Shown here: positions 35,206 through 43,112 of the stretch, in pieces | How positions within the stretch are numbered: position 1 is the stretch's first letter | How the letters are laid out: each line of letters opens with the position of its first letter | Origin: Weissella cibaria | Lineage (GTDB): Bacteria; Bacillota; Bacilli; Lactobacillales; Lactobacillaceae | Length of the DNA stretch: 64,000 bases | Assembly (NCBI RefSeq): GCF_004521965.1 | Contig: NZ_SDGK01000037.1 | Location: forward strand, 1 to 64,000 | Direction of reading: 5' to 3' | The notes under the pieces: model-generated | Told to the model about the DNA's origin: nothing | Database searches by the model: none | Seen by the model: only the letters and a program-made list of their open reading frames with translations | Translations under genes and position numbers: made by a program

Positions 35206-35847
35206 ATGAAGATTGGAATCATCGGCGCAACCGGAATGGCCGGTTCAGCGTTCGTTATTGAAGGTTACCAACGTGGGCACCAAGTAACGGCAATTACCCG
35301 TTCAGCTAGCAAGGTAACACGTATGTTTGGAAACGAAATTCCAGCCCTAGAACGCCAAAACTTTGAATTGACTCGTGAAGACTTGACGCAATTCGACGTA
35401 ATCGTCGTTGCGTCAACGTTCTCACGCGCCAGCGATCACCCTCGCTTTGCTGAGTACCTACACGACCAATTGGCCGGAACAGACGCCCCAATCGTGGTCT
35501 TTGTGGTTGGTTCATCAACATTGCAAATGCCTGACGGTTCAGTCATGGCTGACCGTTTGGGTCTAATGCGTGGTCAAGCACCTTGGATTGAAGTTGCCAT
35601 TGAGCAAGCTGCCGAGTTTAACTACTTGAAGACGGTTGATGATTTTGCCTGGATGGCAATTTCACCACAACAAGCCTTCATGCCAGGCCCTGCAACGCCA
35701 ACGTACTTGAAGTCAGATGATGCATTGATTTTTAACAACCGTCAAGAATCACGTGTGACGACTGGTACTTTGGCCAAGGCCTTGTACGATGAATTGGCAA
35801 ATCCAACCCACGTTCGCGGTCGCTTCACTGCCGCCGATAAGTTTTAA
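35206..35847 (+). CDS. NAD(P)H-binding Rossmann protein (YwnB-like)
   Basis: A 213-residue atypical short-chain dehydrogenase beginning MKIGIIGATGMAGSAFVIEG, the GxxGxxG motif of NmrA/YwnB-like proteins. The catalytic YxxxK of true SDRs is not evident, so it may be a redox sensor or reductase. Monocistronic with a terminator. Heavily biased codons suggest good expression. Confidence 0.8.
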   Translation: MKIGIIGATGMAGSAFVIEGYQRGHQVTAITRSASKVTRMFGNEIPALERQNFELTREDLTQFDVIVVASTFSRASDHPRFAEYLHDQLAGTDAPIVVFVVGSSTLQMPDGSVMADRLGLMRGQAPWIEVAIEQAAEFNYLKTVDDFAWMAISPQQAFMPGPATPTYLKSDDALIFNNRQESRVTTGTLAKALYDELANPTHVRGRFTAADKF

Positions 35848-35917
35848 CAATTAACACGAAATTACTATTCAAAAATCATATAAATCCTAATATAATCCAA
35901 ATCCATACAAGAACAGT

Positions 35918-35949
35918 AAAAAGGCGTCGAGCAATGCTCGGCGCCTTTT
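35918..35949. terminator. Convergent terminator
   Basis: AAAAGGCGTCGAGC pairs with GCTCGGCGCCTTTT with one mismatch; T-rich at both ends. Confidence 0.7.
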
Positions 35950-35981
35950 CGTTATGCTTAGAACTTTCCGTTGGTGTTTGC

Positions 35982-36728
35982 CTACTCTGATTCAGCGGGA
36001 ATTTCTTCGATAATATCCCAGTGTTCAGCAATCTTGCCATCAGCAACCCGGAACAAATCATAGAATGCGACTGGCTTACCACCAAATTCGCCATCCCCCA
36101 AAACCAATACAAAGTTACCTTGACCAAGGACCTTAAAGACCTTGTCGTAAACCATCGCAACGCCCTGTTCGGCCATCGCAGCAAAGGCTGTCGTTAAACC
36201 AGTCAACCCGTCAGCGATATCGACATTATGTTGGATGTAATCTTCACCCGCGATATATTCTGGCAGCTTATCTGGATTTTCACCGCGCAACACGTCACGA
36301 ACAAAGTCAGCAACCAGTGCCTTATTGGCATCTGTCTTGTCCAAATCGGTTACTTCAGTTGCACCATCTGTTTGTGTGTGCCCTGATGGATTTGGTGCCA
36401 CGACATTGGCCACGTTATCCCAGTGCTCAGCAATTTTGTCGTCTTCAAAACGGAAGACATCTAGCGCAACTTGATCACCACTACCAGCAAAATTAACGAT
36501 ACTATGCAAAACGACATACTCGCCATCTTCAAATGAACGAACCGTCTTCAACGTCGTCTTAACTGGCGCTTCTTGCAAGCCCTTAACCGCCGCAACAAAT
36601 GCATCACGACCATCCCCAAAATTCAAATTGTGTTGCTTGTATGATGGCAAGGCACTTGCCTCAGCCACTGCAACATCACCACTTACAAACGTACCAACCA
36701 ATGCTTTTGCAATATCTGTGTGTGTCAG
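35982..36728 (-). CDS. Tandem SnoaL/NTF2-like protein, possible CTG start
   Basis: Two NTF2-fold domains in one chain: each repeats the pattern KALV..FV and ends in F...DGKIAEHWD. SnoaL-like proteins are small isomerases, hydrolases or binding proteins; no substrate is evident. The only strong ribosome site (GGGAGG) lies 8 bases before a CTG codon at 36728, which starts exactly where domain homology begins. A TTG at 36758 is the alternative and lacks a site. It is divergent from the HxlR regulator and probably controlled by it. Confidence 0.75.
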   Translation of the reverse strand: MTHTDIAKALVGTFVSGDVAVAEASALPSYKQHNLNFGDGRDAFVAAVKGLQEAPVKTTLKTVRSFEDGEYVVLHSIVNFAGSGDQVALDVFRFEDDKIAEHWDNVANVVAPNPSGHTQTDGATEVTDLDKTDANKALVADFVRDVLRGENPDKLPEYIAGEDYIQHNVDIADGLTGLTTAFAAMAEQGVAMVYDKVFKVLGQGNFVLVLGDGEFGGKPVAFYDLFRVADGKIAEHWDIIEEIPAESE

Positions 36729-36830
36729 CTGTTTTCCCTCCCAGGTGTGGGTATTCAATAATTGTTTTATCTATGCCAATAATATAACGCAACGCCGACA
36801 ATTGCATAAGTAGGCACTTCAAAGTGGTAT

Positions 36831-36848
36831 AGTTTCGCAAAGGAAACT
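36831..36848. promoter_or_regulatory. Putative HxlR operator
   Basis: Inverted repeat AGTTTC-gcaaag-GAAACT in the divergent intergenic region, close to the -35 of the HxlR gene (a GATAAT -10 follows). Confidence 0.5.
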
Positions 36849-36894
36849 TTTGTACGATAATAGGGTTAATACGAAATCATTTTAGGAGAAGCAC

Positions 36895-37230
36895 ATGGGC
36901 TTTACTGTTGACATGACCCCTGCCATTGCCGAAAAGCTCGTCACACTGAATGAGTTGCACCGCAATCGTTGGCGGCCAGACATCGTTAATTTGTTATTGG
37001 AAACCGACACGTTACGGTTTGGTGAATTAAAAAAACAACTCGGCATCACGCAAAAAGTGCTGACCGAAAACTTAAAGTGGCTCGAAGAAAATCAAATCGT
37101 CATCCGAACGGTTTACCCCGAAGTGCCACCCCGAGTTGAATATTCTTTAACTGAAATTGGCAAAGAACTCCGCGACGTACACGAAGCGATGCGGATATGG
37201 GCCGACTACTACGTCACCCATGCCAAATGA
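36895..37230 (+). CDS. HxlR-family winged-helix regulator
   Basis: A 111-residue MarR-like/HxlR protein: RFGELKKQLGITQKVLTENL is the recognition helix region and RVEYSLTEIGKEL the wing. HxlR proteins often control the divergently transcribed neighbour, here the SnoaL-like gene. AGGAG precedes ATG. No cysteine in the DNA-binding region, so thiol sensing is not evident. Followed directly by a 219-nt structured repeat. Confidence 0.82.
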   Translation: MGFTVDMTPAIAEKLVTLNELHRNRWRPDIVNLLLETDTLRFGELKKQLGITQKVLTENLKWLEENQIVIRTVYPEVPPRVEYSLTEIGKELRDVHEAMRIWADYYVTHAK

Positions 37231-37449
37231 AAAGAGAGTGAGACGAAAGGCGCTTTGGACCCGATGATAACGTTGTTTGACCCACTTATGCCTTGGAGCG
37301 TAGCGTAGAGGCATGAGTGGGTCAAATGGCGTTATATTAAGGGTTCAGTCTTTCGGAACACGTTTAAAAGCCGCCAATCCTCCGACTTTAAATCGGGAGA
37401 TTGGCGGCTTTTGAGGCTGAGACAGAGACTTCTGTCCCAGCCTCTTTTT
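37231..37449 (+). repeat. 219-nt structured repeat, copy 1
   Basis: About 95% identical (10 substitutions, no indels) to the reverse complement of 47675-47893. It folds as an interrupted long stem (CGAAAG/CTTTCG, GGACCC/GGGTTC, ATAACG/CGTTAT, GACCCA/TGGGTC), a second hairpin on GCCGCCAAT/ATTGGCGGC and a terminator-like hairpin GAGGCTG...CAGCCTC ending in TTTTT. It fills the convergent gap between the HxlR and ABC ATPase genes. Confidence 0.85.
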
Positions 37450-37456
37450 AGTAAAC

Positions 37457-38197
37457 TTAATTTTCGAACTTGAACGCGTTCAAGAAGTGCTTAATACGAT
37501 CAGTTGGTTCGCTGAAGAATTCAGCTGGCGTACCGTCGAAAACGATTTCACCGTCTTCCAGGAACAACATCCGGTCAGCCGCCTCACGGGCGAATTCCAT
37601 GTTGTGCGTCACGATAATCATTGATTGGTCTTCTTTGGCCAATTCGTTCAATACACGCAAAACTTGGGCTTCTAATTCAGGGTCCAAAGCTGATGTTGGT
37701 TCATCCAACAACAAGTAATCGGGTTCCATGGCCAGAGCACGGGCGATGGCGACACGCTGCGTTTGTCCGCCAGAAAGTTGGTAAGGGTAACGGTCAGCTG
37801 TGTTATCCAAATCGACAGCTTGCAACAATTCATGTGCCTTCTTAATGGCGTCGGCCTTCTTTTGCTTCAACACGTTAACAGGCGCTTCGATGATGTTGCC
37901 AAGGATGGTTAGGTGATCAAACATACGTGGTTGTTGGAAAACCATCCCCGTCTTGCGTCGTACCCATAACAATGTATCCGTCGTCACCGGTTGGCTCAAA
38001 TCAATCGTGCGGTCGTCAATTGTATACAAACCTGAATCGGGATGCTCCAACAAGTTCAAAGAACGCAACAAGGTTGACTTTCCTGAACCTGATGGGCCAA
38101 CGATAACGGTCGTCTCATGTGGATTGAACGTGACGTTGATGTCCTTCAAGGCGTGGTGTTCTGCGTATTGCTTATCGATGTGTTCTAGCTTCAACAT
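37457..38197 (-). CDS. Polar amino acid (cystine-type) ABC transporter ATPase
   Basis: A 246-residue GlnQ/TcyC-type ATPase. Walker A GPSGSGKST is at residues 34-42, signature LSGGQ at 141-145, Walker B LLLDEP at 162-167. It drives the membrane component encoded 6 bases upstream. With the two cystine-like binding proteins encoded divergently, uptake of cystine or another polar amino acid is likely. Confidence 0.88.
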   Translation of the reverse strand: MLKLEHIDKQYAEHHALKDINVTFNPHETTVIVGPSGSGKSTLLRSLNLLEHPDSGLYTIDDRTIDLSQPVTTDTLLWVRRKTGMVFQQPRMFDHLTILGNIIEAPVNVLKQKKADAIKKAHELLQAVDLDNTADRYPYQLSGGQTQRVAIARALAMEPDYLLLDEPTSALDPELEAQVLRVLNELAKEDQSMIIVTHNMEFAREAADRMLFLEDGEIVFDGTPAEFFSEPTDRIKHFLNAFKFEN

Positions 38198-38203
38198 AAT
38201 GAA

Positions 38204-38905
38204 TTACCCCTGTACCTTTACGAAACGGTCGGCCCAACGTTGGATGTAGTGTTGTGGGATCGACAAGATTGAAACGAAAATTGCGTAGATGGCAGCGACG
38301 AGCAAGTACATTTGCAACGGCTCGAAGTTGGTTGCGGCCAATTGTTGTGAGAGGTAGAACATCTCGACAATGGTCACGACGGATGCCAAAGACGTGTCCT
38401 TAACCAATGAAATGAATGAGTTGGCTAAGGTTGGAATTGAAATACGGGCAGCTTGTGGCAGGATGATGCGAATGAAAATTTGGGCATCCGTCATACCGAG
38501 TGCCGCGCCAGCTTCGCGTTGTGTATCTGGAATTGAGGTGATTGCCGCACGAATGGCTTCAGATGCGTAGGCTGCCGTATTCAATGACAATACCCACACA
38601 GCTGCCGACCAGCCTGAAGGTGACAACCAGCTAATACCAAGTTTTGGCAACCCATAGAATACCACGAACAGTTGGACTAGCATTGGCGTTGAACGGAAAA
38701 GCCAGACGTAGAACCACAAGATAAACTTGAGGATGAGCCAACCAATTGACTTGATACCTGTTGCGTGTGGCACGTATGAACGTAACACGGCAACCAAGGC
38801 GGCGATGATAACAGCAAAAACAAATGAAATAAGTGCAAGTGGCACGGTGTACTTAATTCCAGCCACGATTAATTGTGGGGCATAAGTAGCGATAAATTCA
38901 AACAT
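38204..38905 (-). CDS. Polar amino acid (cystine-type) ABC transporter permease
   Basis: A 233-residue HisM/TcyB-type permease with about five helices and the ATPase-contacting EAA loop EAGAALGMTDAQIFIRIILP. Second gene after the leader ORF and attenuator at 38935-39089. Its own binding protein is probably one of the two encoded on the opposite strand at 39277 and 40401. Confidence 0.87.
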   Translation of the reverse strand: MFEFIATYAPQLIVAGIKYTVPLALISFVFAVIIAALVAVLRSYVPHATGIKSIGWLILKFILWFYVWLFRSTPMLVQLFVVFYGLPKLGISWLSPSGWSAAVWVLSLNTAAYASEAIRAAITSIPDTQREAGAALGMTDAQIFIRIILPQAARISIPTLANSFISLVKDTSLASVVTIVEMFYLSQQLAATNFEPLQMYLLVAAIYAIFVSILSIPQHYIQRWADRFVKVQG

Positions 38906-38934
38906 GATGATTCCCTTTCTGGATGTTTGGGCGC

Positions 38935-39089
38935 AAAAAAAGAGCGCGCAGGCTAATTTCTGTTTCGACAGGAATGCCTAGCACGCTCTCGCTGGTTCAT
39001 CGAAATGATTAGTTCACCAAAACGACCTACCGCGATAAGCGCGCTAGGCTGATGCAAGCAACAGTGATTTGTGTGTTAACTGACATCAT
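38935..39089 (-). promoter_or_regulatory. Leader-peptide attenuator of the cystine-type ABC genes
   Basis: A terminator (AGAGCGCGCAGGC at 38941-38953 with GCCTAGCACGCTCT at 38976-38989, seven U on the minus strand) separates the leader from the permease gene. Codons 14-18 of the leader (minus strand AGCCTAGCGCGCT, 39038-39050) are complementary, with one G-U, to the terminator's first arm (AGCGTGCTAGGC, 38976-38987). The leader coding region itself is thus the antiterminator, and ribosome position decides the fold. Confidence 0.75.
39027..39089 (-). CDS. Cys-containing leader peptide (20 aa)
   Basis: The peptide reads MMSVNTQITVACISLARLSR. A GAAAGGA site lies upstream. A single Cys codon (TGC, codon 12) stands two codons before the antiterminator segment, fitting control by cysteine supply of a cystine-type transporter. 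Arg or Leu sensing cannot be excluded because CTA, CGC and CGG codons follow. Confidence 0.65.
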   Translation of the reverse strand: MMSVNTQITVACISLARLSR

Positions 39090-39133
39090 GATGGGAACGG
39101 TCCTTTCGTTTTTTACGACTTTAATATGTGTCC

Positions 39134-39162
39134 ATTGTAGAGATTTCGCTGACTTATTGCAA
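39134..39162 (-). promoter_or_regulatory. Promoter of the ABC leader
   Basis: Minus strand TTGCAA (39157-39162) and TACAAT (39134-39139), spacer 17 bases. Confidence 0.65.
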
Positions 39163-39213
39163 GCGTTTTAGGATGAAATTTCCCGGGCAATTAAAATTCC
39201 ATGACAAAACAGT

Positions 39214-39242
39214 TTGACAACGATTTGAGAACGGGTTATGAT
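39214..39242 (+). promoter_or_regulatory. Promoter of the first binding-protein gene
   Basis: Consensus TTGACA (39214-39219), 17-base spacer, TATGAT (39237-39242). Confidence 0.75.
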
Positions 39243-39276
39243 TTTGCTCATACTTTGAAAGGTGACGTAAGATATT

Positions 39277-40096
39277 ATGCACAAGCACAGCTTTAATGGG
39301 ATTAAGCTAGCCGCTGCAGTATTTGCAGCAGGAACAATGTTGAGCGCCGGGGTGTGTAATCGCTAATGCGGATACAACAAAAGACCTTGGCCTCGTTCAC
39401 AAGGATCAACTAACTGTTGGTTTAGAAGGTACGTACGCACCTTACTCATACCGTGCTAAGAATGGTAATTTGGAAGGTATCGACGTTGATATGGCCAAGG
39501 CAATTGGTAAGAAGATGGGTCTTAAGGTGGTCTTTGTACCAACAAAGTGGGACTCATTGGTTGAGGGGCTTCGTGCTAACAAGTACGACATCATTTTGAA
39601 TGACATGGCACCTAATAAGGAACGCATGAAGTTGTTCCGTTATGGTTCTAAGTACATTTACACTGGTGGTGTGGTTGTCACTAAGAAGGACTCTGGTATC
39701 AAGTCTGTGACAGATATCAAGGGTAAGAAGACTGCCCAATCAGCAGTTGGAAACTATGTGAAGTACGCTGAAAAGTTGGGGTCAACCAACGTTGCCGTAC
39801 CTGGATTTGCTGAAGCGGTTGCGACAGTTGAGAACGGTAAGGCTGATGCAACGTTGAACGATGCTGCGGCATGGAGTGTTTACAAGAAGGAACACCCTGA
39901 GACGAAGTTGGTTGCTATTAAGTCACCAGCTAAGTACATGCCTGTAACGGGTGCTGCACCAATGATGAATAAGAAGGCGACGGCTTTGGATAAGGCTGTC
40001 ACAAAGGCTGAGGCAAAGATGCGCAAGGACGGCGAGATGAAGAAGATCTCTGTTAAGTACTTGGGAGCTGACTACAGCCACAAGCCAACAAAGTAA
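39277..40096 (+). pseudogene. Cystine-type ABC substrate-binding protein, frameshifted in signal peptide
   Basis: A good start at 39277 codes a signal peptide (MHKHSFNGIKLAAAVFAAGT) but runs into a stop after VCNR. The mature protein continues in the next frame as ADTTKDLGLVHKDQLTVGLE and on to 40096. Removing one G of the GGGG run near 39350 restores one frame reading LSAGCVIANAD, which would give a cysteine near a lipobox-like site. The mature domain is a family-3 solute-binding protein like the one at 40401. No alternative start with a site exists in the second frame. Pseudogene or a one-base sequencing error. Confidence 0.8.
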
Positions 40097-40256
40097 GACG
40101 AATTTAAGATATGACCGTGAGCGTACCGGTTCGCTGATTTGCAATTTAGGAGTTGTTTTGGTTATTACTTGTAAATGACCGAAACAAACCTTTTTTGTTT
40201 GTATGAAAATTGGAATACGCGTATCATTCTGTTCTAGCTAGTAGAAAGAGAAGAAA

Positions 40257-40382
40257 ATGATGCGAGTATCACAGGTGTGTTATGCAAGACGATTTTGGTG
40301 GATGCGACTAAATGTCGCAGTCAGCATTTCAGTCGTAACAATAAGTTTGGGATCGACGCTGTTAATTGGGACAGCGGGATAG
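40257..40382 (+). CDS. Putative upstream ORF/leader (41 aa) before second binding protein
   Basis: An ORF starting with two ATG codons after AAAGAGAAG and ending 18 bases before the next start. It begins MMRVSQVCYARRFWWMRL and ends in a hydrophobic stretch. Like the leader at 39027 it starts with MM and carries one early Cys codon. A TGCGAC/GTCGCA hairpin lies inside it, but no terminator follows. It could be a leader, a tiny membrane protein or chance. Confidence 0.4.
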   Translation: MMRVSQVCYARRFWWMRLNVAVSISVVTISLGSTLLIGTAG

Positions 40383-40400
40383 CATTAGGAGATTATAGAT

Positions 40401-41198
40401 ATGAATAGGATGATGAAAACAGCCGTCGCGCTTGTCGCATCTGGTGTTATCGGTGGTGTTGCCGTACCAACTATGACAACGTCTGCAGCTGCGTACAAGG
40501 GCAGCGTGCACACGAAGGGTAAGTTGACGGTTGGTTTGGAAGGTACGTACGCACCTTTCTCGTACCGTAATAAGTCTGGTAAGTTAACTGGGTTTGAAGT
40601 GGAGTTGGTTAAGGCTGTGGCTAAGGAAATGAAGCTTAAACCAGTCTTCGTGCAAACGAAATTTGATTCATTGGTAGCTGGTTTGAATGCCAAGAAGTAT
40701 GATGTGGTCTTTAATAACATGTCAATTAACCCGGAACGTAAGAAGGCGTACACTTTTGCGCAAGCATACTTGTACACAGATTCTGTCATGATCACAAAGA
40801 AGGGGTCGGACATCAAGAATGCTTCAGATTTGAAGGGTAAGAAGGCTGCACAAACGGCATCATCAGACTTTGGTCAAACAGCCCAAAAGAAAGGGGCAAA
40901 GATTATTTCAGCCCCTGGTTTTGCGGAAGCTTTGGACTTGGTTGATTCAGGTAAGGCTGATGTGACGTTGAACTCACAAGATTCATGGGGGGTTTACAAG
41001 AAGGCCCACCCAAAGACGGATTTGCAGGCTAAGGTAACCAAGGCTTTGGGCGAGACGACGGCTGCACCAATGTTGAACAAGAAGGACAAGAAGTTGGCCA
41101 AGGCCATCACCAAGGCGGAAAAGACTTTATTGAAGGACGGTACGATGAAGAAGTTGTCTGAGAGGTATTTCGATACAGATTTAACGACTAAGAAGTAA
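40401..41198 (+). CDS. Cystine-type ABC substrate-binding protein
   Basis: A 265-residue family-3 solute-binding protein (TcyA/FliY-like). Signal peptide of about 31 residues with no lipobox Cys; the mature part has LTVGLEGTYAPFSYRNKSGK, the ligand-binding start of the family, and GKKAAQTASSDFGQTAQKKG. It is paralogous to the frameshifted gene just upstream, suggesting tandem duplication. It presumably delivers cystine or a similar amino acid to the divergent permease-ATPase pair. AGGAG precedes ATG. Confidence 0.86.
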   Translation: MNRMMKTAVALVASGVIGGVAVPTMTTSAAAYKGSVHTKGKLTVGLEGTYAPFSYRNKSGKLTGFEVELVKAVAKEMKLKPVFVQTKFDSLVAGLNAKKYDVVFNNMSINPERKKAYTFAQAYLYTDSVMITKKGSDIKNASDLKGKKAAQTASSDFGQTAQKKGAKIISAPGFAEALDLVDSGKADVTLNSQDSWGVYKKAHPKTDLQAKVTKALGETTAAPMLNKKDKKLAKAITKAEKTLLKDGTMKKLSERYFDTDLTTKK

Positions 41199-41213
41199 TT
41201 AAAGGTTATAATT

Positions 41214-41249
41214 AATCCCACAAGATACATGTATCCCGTGGGATTTTTT
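41214..41249 (+). terminator. Terminator of the binding-protein gene
   Basis: AATCCCAC (41214-41221) pairs with GTGGGATT (41238-41245) and is followed by a T run; an inner GATACATGTATC palindrome extends the stem. Confidence 0.8.
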
Positions 41250-41275
41250 GTATCGTTTTTCAGGTGAGGTAAGGG

Positions 41276-41551
41276 ATGATGATAGCGAAAAAAGTGATTG
41301 TGCGAGGCCGCGTTCAAGGGGTTGGCTTTCGCTACTTTACGAAGCAATTGGCGGATAAATTGGGTGTGACAGGGGTCGTCTGGAATGCGTCAGATGGCTC
41401 AGTGCGAATTGAAGCGCAGGCCGATGACACGGTGATGACAGATTTTGTTAACGGGGTTAAAGTGTCACCATCCCCATATGGGCGCGTCGATTCGGTTGAG
41501 TCAGAAATTATTCCAGTTGATAAGTCGCGTCGTGTATTTAAAGCTATTTAA
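41276..41551 (+). CDS. acyP: Acylphosphatase
   Basis: A 91-residue acylphosphatase: GRVQGVGFRYF carries the phosphate-binding Arg (R19) and GVVWNASDGSV the catalytic Asn (N37). It hydrolyses carboxyl-phosphate bonds such as acetyl phosphate. Start is one of two adjacent ATG codons after AGGTGAGGTAAGGG. Confidence 0.92.
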   Translation: MMIAKKVIVRGRVQGVGFRYFTKQLADKLGVTGVVWNASDGSVRIEAQADDTVMTDFVNGVKVSPSPYGRVDSVESEIIPVDKSRRVFKAI

Positions 41552-41559
41552 TCAGGTAT

Positions 41560-41715
41560 ACCATTTTGCTGATCTGTTGGTGTAATGGGGATGGCTGAGA
41601 AATTGAGGACTAGACGTTGGGGTGTCTACGCGGATGTTACCTGGCGTTGCCAAATAGGTGCTATCAACCCACCCCAATCATTTGCGCAACTTGCCGATTG
41701 ATTGGGGTGGGTTTT
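41560..41715 (+). ncRNA. Candidate structured RNA with intrinsic terminator, unidentified
   Basis: No convincing gene. Small stems (TAGAC/GTCTA, TGGC/GCCA) precede a strong terminator, AACCCACCCCAATCA (41666-41680) with TGATTGGGGTGGGTT (41699-41713) plus T run. It resembles an orphan RNA or a riboswitch expression platform, but the next gene starts 450 bases later. A GGCTGAGA string recalls TPP riboswitches, yet the rest of that consensus is missing. Confidence 0.35.
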
Positions 41716-42167
41716 AGTGTTGATTTGTTGAGCAGATGTTTAGAAAAATTGTAGGCAAAGAATCGTCAGTTGGGATGTAGCAATTAACAAACAGTAAGGG
41801 TGTTGGACTAAAGTTGGCCACGCGATTTTCGCGTGTTTAGTCCGCAATGCATAAATAGCTAATTGGCAATAGGTATAAAATGTATAAGTATACAAACTGT
41901 GCGGGCGGTCAGTCTAGGGTTACCGGAAGTTGAAAACATGAAAATTTTTTACAAATTTCGGTGAATGCCTCGTTTATCGATCTGTAACATGTAACACGGG
42001 TAAAGTGTGCCTGTTTTGCCTATATAGCAACTTATTGCTATATACAATTTTTGCGATGTGCCCCAACACACTCCTACCCTACTTATTATTTAGCGGTATA
42101 ATTCTTGCGACAATGCCGTTCTTCGGGTAAGCTGAACTATCGGAAAAACTTTTTGGAGGTTTTGAGC
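41716..42167 (+). other. Long untranslated region before menA
   Basis: About 450 bases without a supported gene. It contains a nested hairpin GGACTAAA...TTTAGTCC with inner CACGCGA/TCGCGTG, a perfect TATATAGCAA/TTGCTATATA hairpin, and a TATAAT -10-like hexamer at about 42097. No leader ORF with a ribosome site was found. Confidence 0.4.
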
Positions 42168-43061
42168 ATGACTTTGAAAACGTGGTTGAAGTTCGTTGAA
42201 ATTCAATCATTAGTCGCTAGCGTTTTACCCTTAATCTTGGGTAATCTGTACGCGGCAAGTACGTATCACCACATGAATGCAGTGCCAGCAAGTGTCTTTA
42301 TGATTGTCGCCTTTGCATTGCAGATGGGGGTGAATGTTTGGAATAATCTGCAGGACTTTAAATCAGCAACCAGTGACGAGTGGAAGAACGGTGTAAATAA
42401 TATCGTTGGATCGGGTGGGATTACTCCCCGCGAAGGTTGGACGACGTTAATCGCTCTTGTGTTAATTGTAGTAGTCGGTGGCCTTTGGTTGGTTACGCAG
42501 ACAGGTATACCATTGTTGATTATGGGACTGATTGGTTTTACGGTTGCGTACTGGTATGCTGGTACGCCACTACCATTATCACGAACGCCATTCGGTGAAT
42601 TGGCCTCTGGTTTGACGATGGGGTACTTGATTTTCTTGAGTGCAACATACGTCAATGTAGCGCCAGTCTTTAACGGTGAATTGCTGTTACACGCCATCGT
42701 AGCGTCAGCAATTTCATGGTTCGCAATTGGTGACATTATGTTGGCAAACAACATCGGCGACTACGAAGAAGACCTCGCTGAAAATCGCCACACATTGGTT
42801 TGGCATTTGGGTAAAGACCGTGCGGTTAAGTTGTTTGGCTGGATTTATTTAGCGGGATATCTCATGTTGATTTTGTCAGTTGTATTGAGGATTTTGCCAT
42901 GGCCAGCTTTGTTGGCGTTGGTGTCATTCCCAATCGTGCGCAAAAACACCCAGGCTTTTCAAGCAAAACCAATTAAGCCTAATTTCCCACAAGCCATTAA
43001 GAACGCTGTTGTCATCTCAATAACATTGGCTATTGGGTTGGTGATTGGATTATTTATTTAA
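42168..43061 (+). CDS. menA: UbiA-family prenyltransferase (MenA-like)
   Basis: A 297-residue membrane prenyltransferase with about eight helices and two aspartate-rich motifs: NNLQDFKSATSDEW and NNIGDYEEDLAENRHT. This fits MenA, which attaches a polyprenyl chain to 1,4-dihydroxy-2-naphthoate. No other menaquinone gene is in the window, so the quinone precursor may be taken up or the genes lie elsewhere. The ATG at 42168 follows TTGGAGG. Confidence 0.8.
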   Translation: MTLKTWLKFVEIQSLVASVLPLILGNLYAASTYHHMNAVPASVFMIVAFALQMGVNVWNNLQDFKSATSDEWKNGVNNIVGSGGITPREGWTTLIALVLIVVVGGLWLVTQTGIPLLIMGLIGFTVAYWYAGTPLPLSRTPFGELASGLTMGYLIFLSATYVNVAPVFNGELLLHAIVASAISWFAIGDIMLANNIGDYEEDLAENRHTLVWHLGKDRAVKLFGWIYLAGYLMLILSVVLRILPWPALLALVSFPIVRKNTQAFQAKPIKPNFPQAIKNAVVISITLAIGLVIGLFI

Positions 43062-43077
43062 CAATTGATATAGACGA

Positions 43078-43112
43078 AAAATGCGTCCCCTAGCTGTAGG
43101 AGGACGCATTTT
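43078..43112. terminator. Convergent terminator between menA and mprF
   Basis: AAAATGCGTCC (43078-43088) pairs with GGACGCATTTT (43102-43112). Confidence 0.8.

Noticed and set aside
41586-41600. GGGATGGCTGAGA resembling the TPP riboswitch start
   Set aside because: The second half of the TPP consensus (ACCTGATCTGG with GGATAATGCCAGCG) is absent in the right order, and no thiamine gene follows.
41591-41707. 38-codon ORF beginning ATGGGGATGGCTGAG
   Set aside because: No ribosome binding site, and it runs into the terminator stem; probably chance inside a structured RNA.
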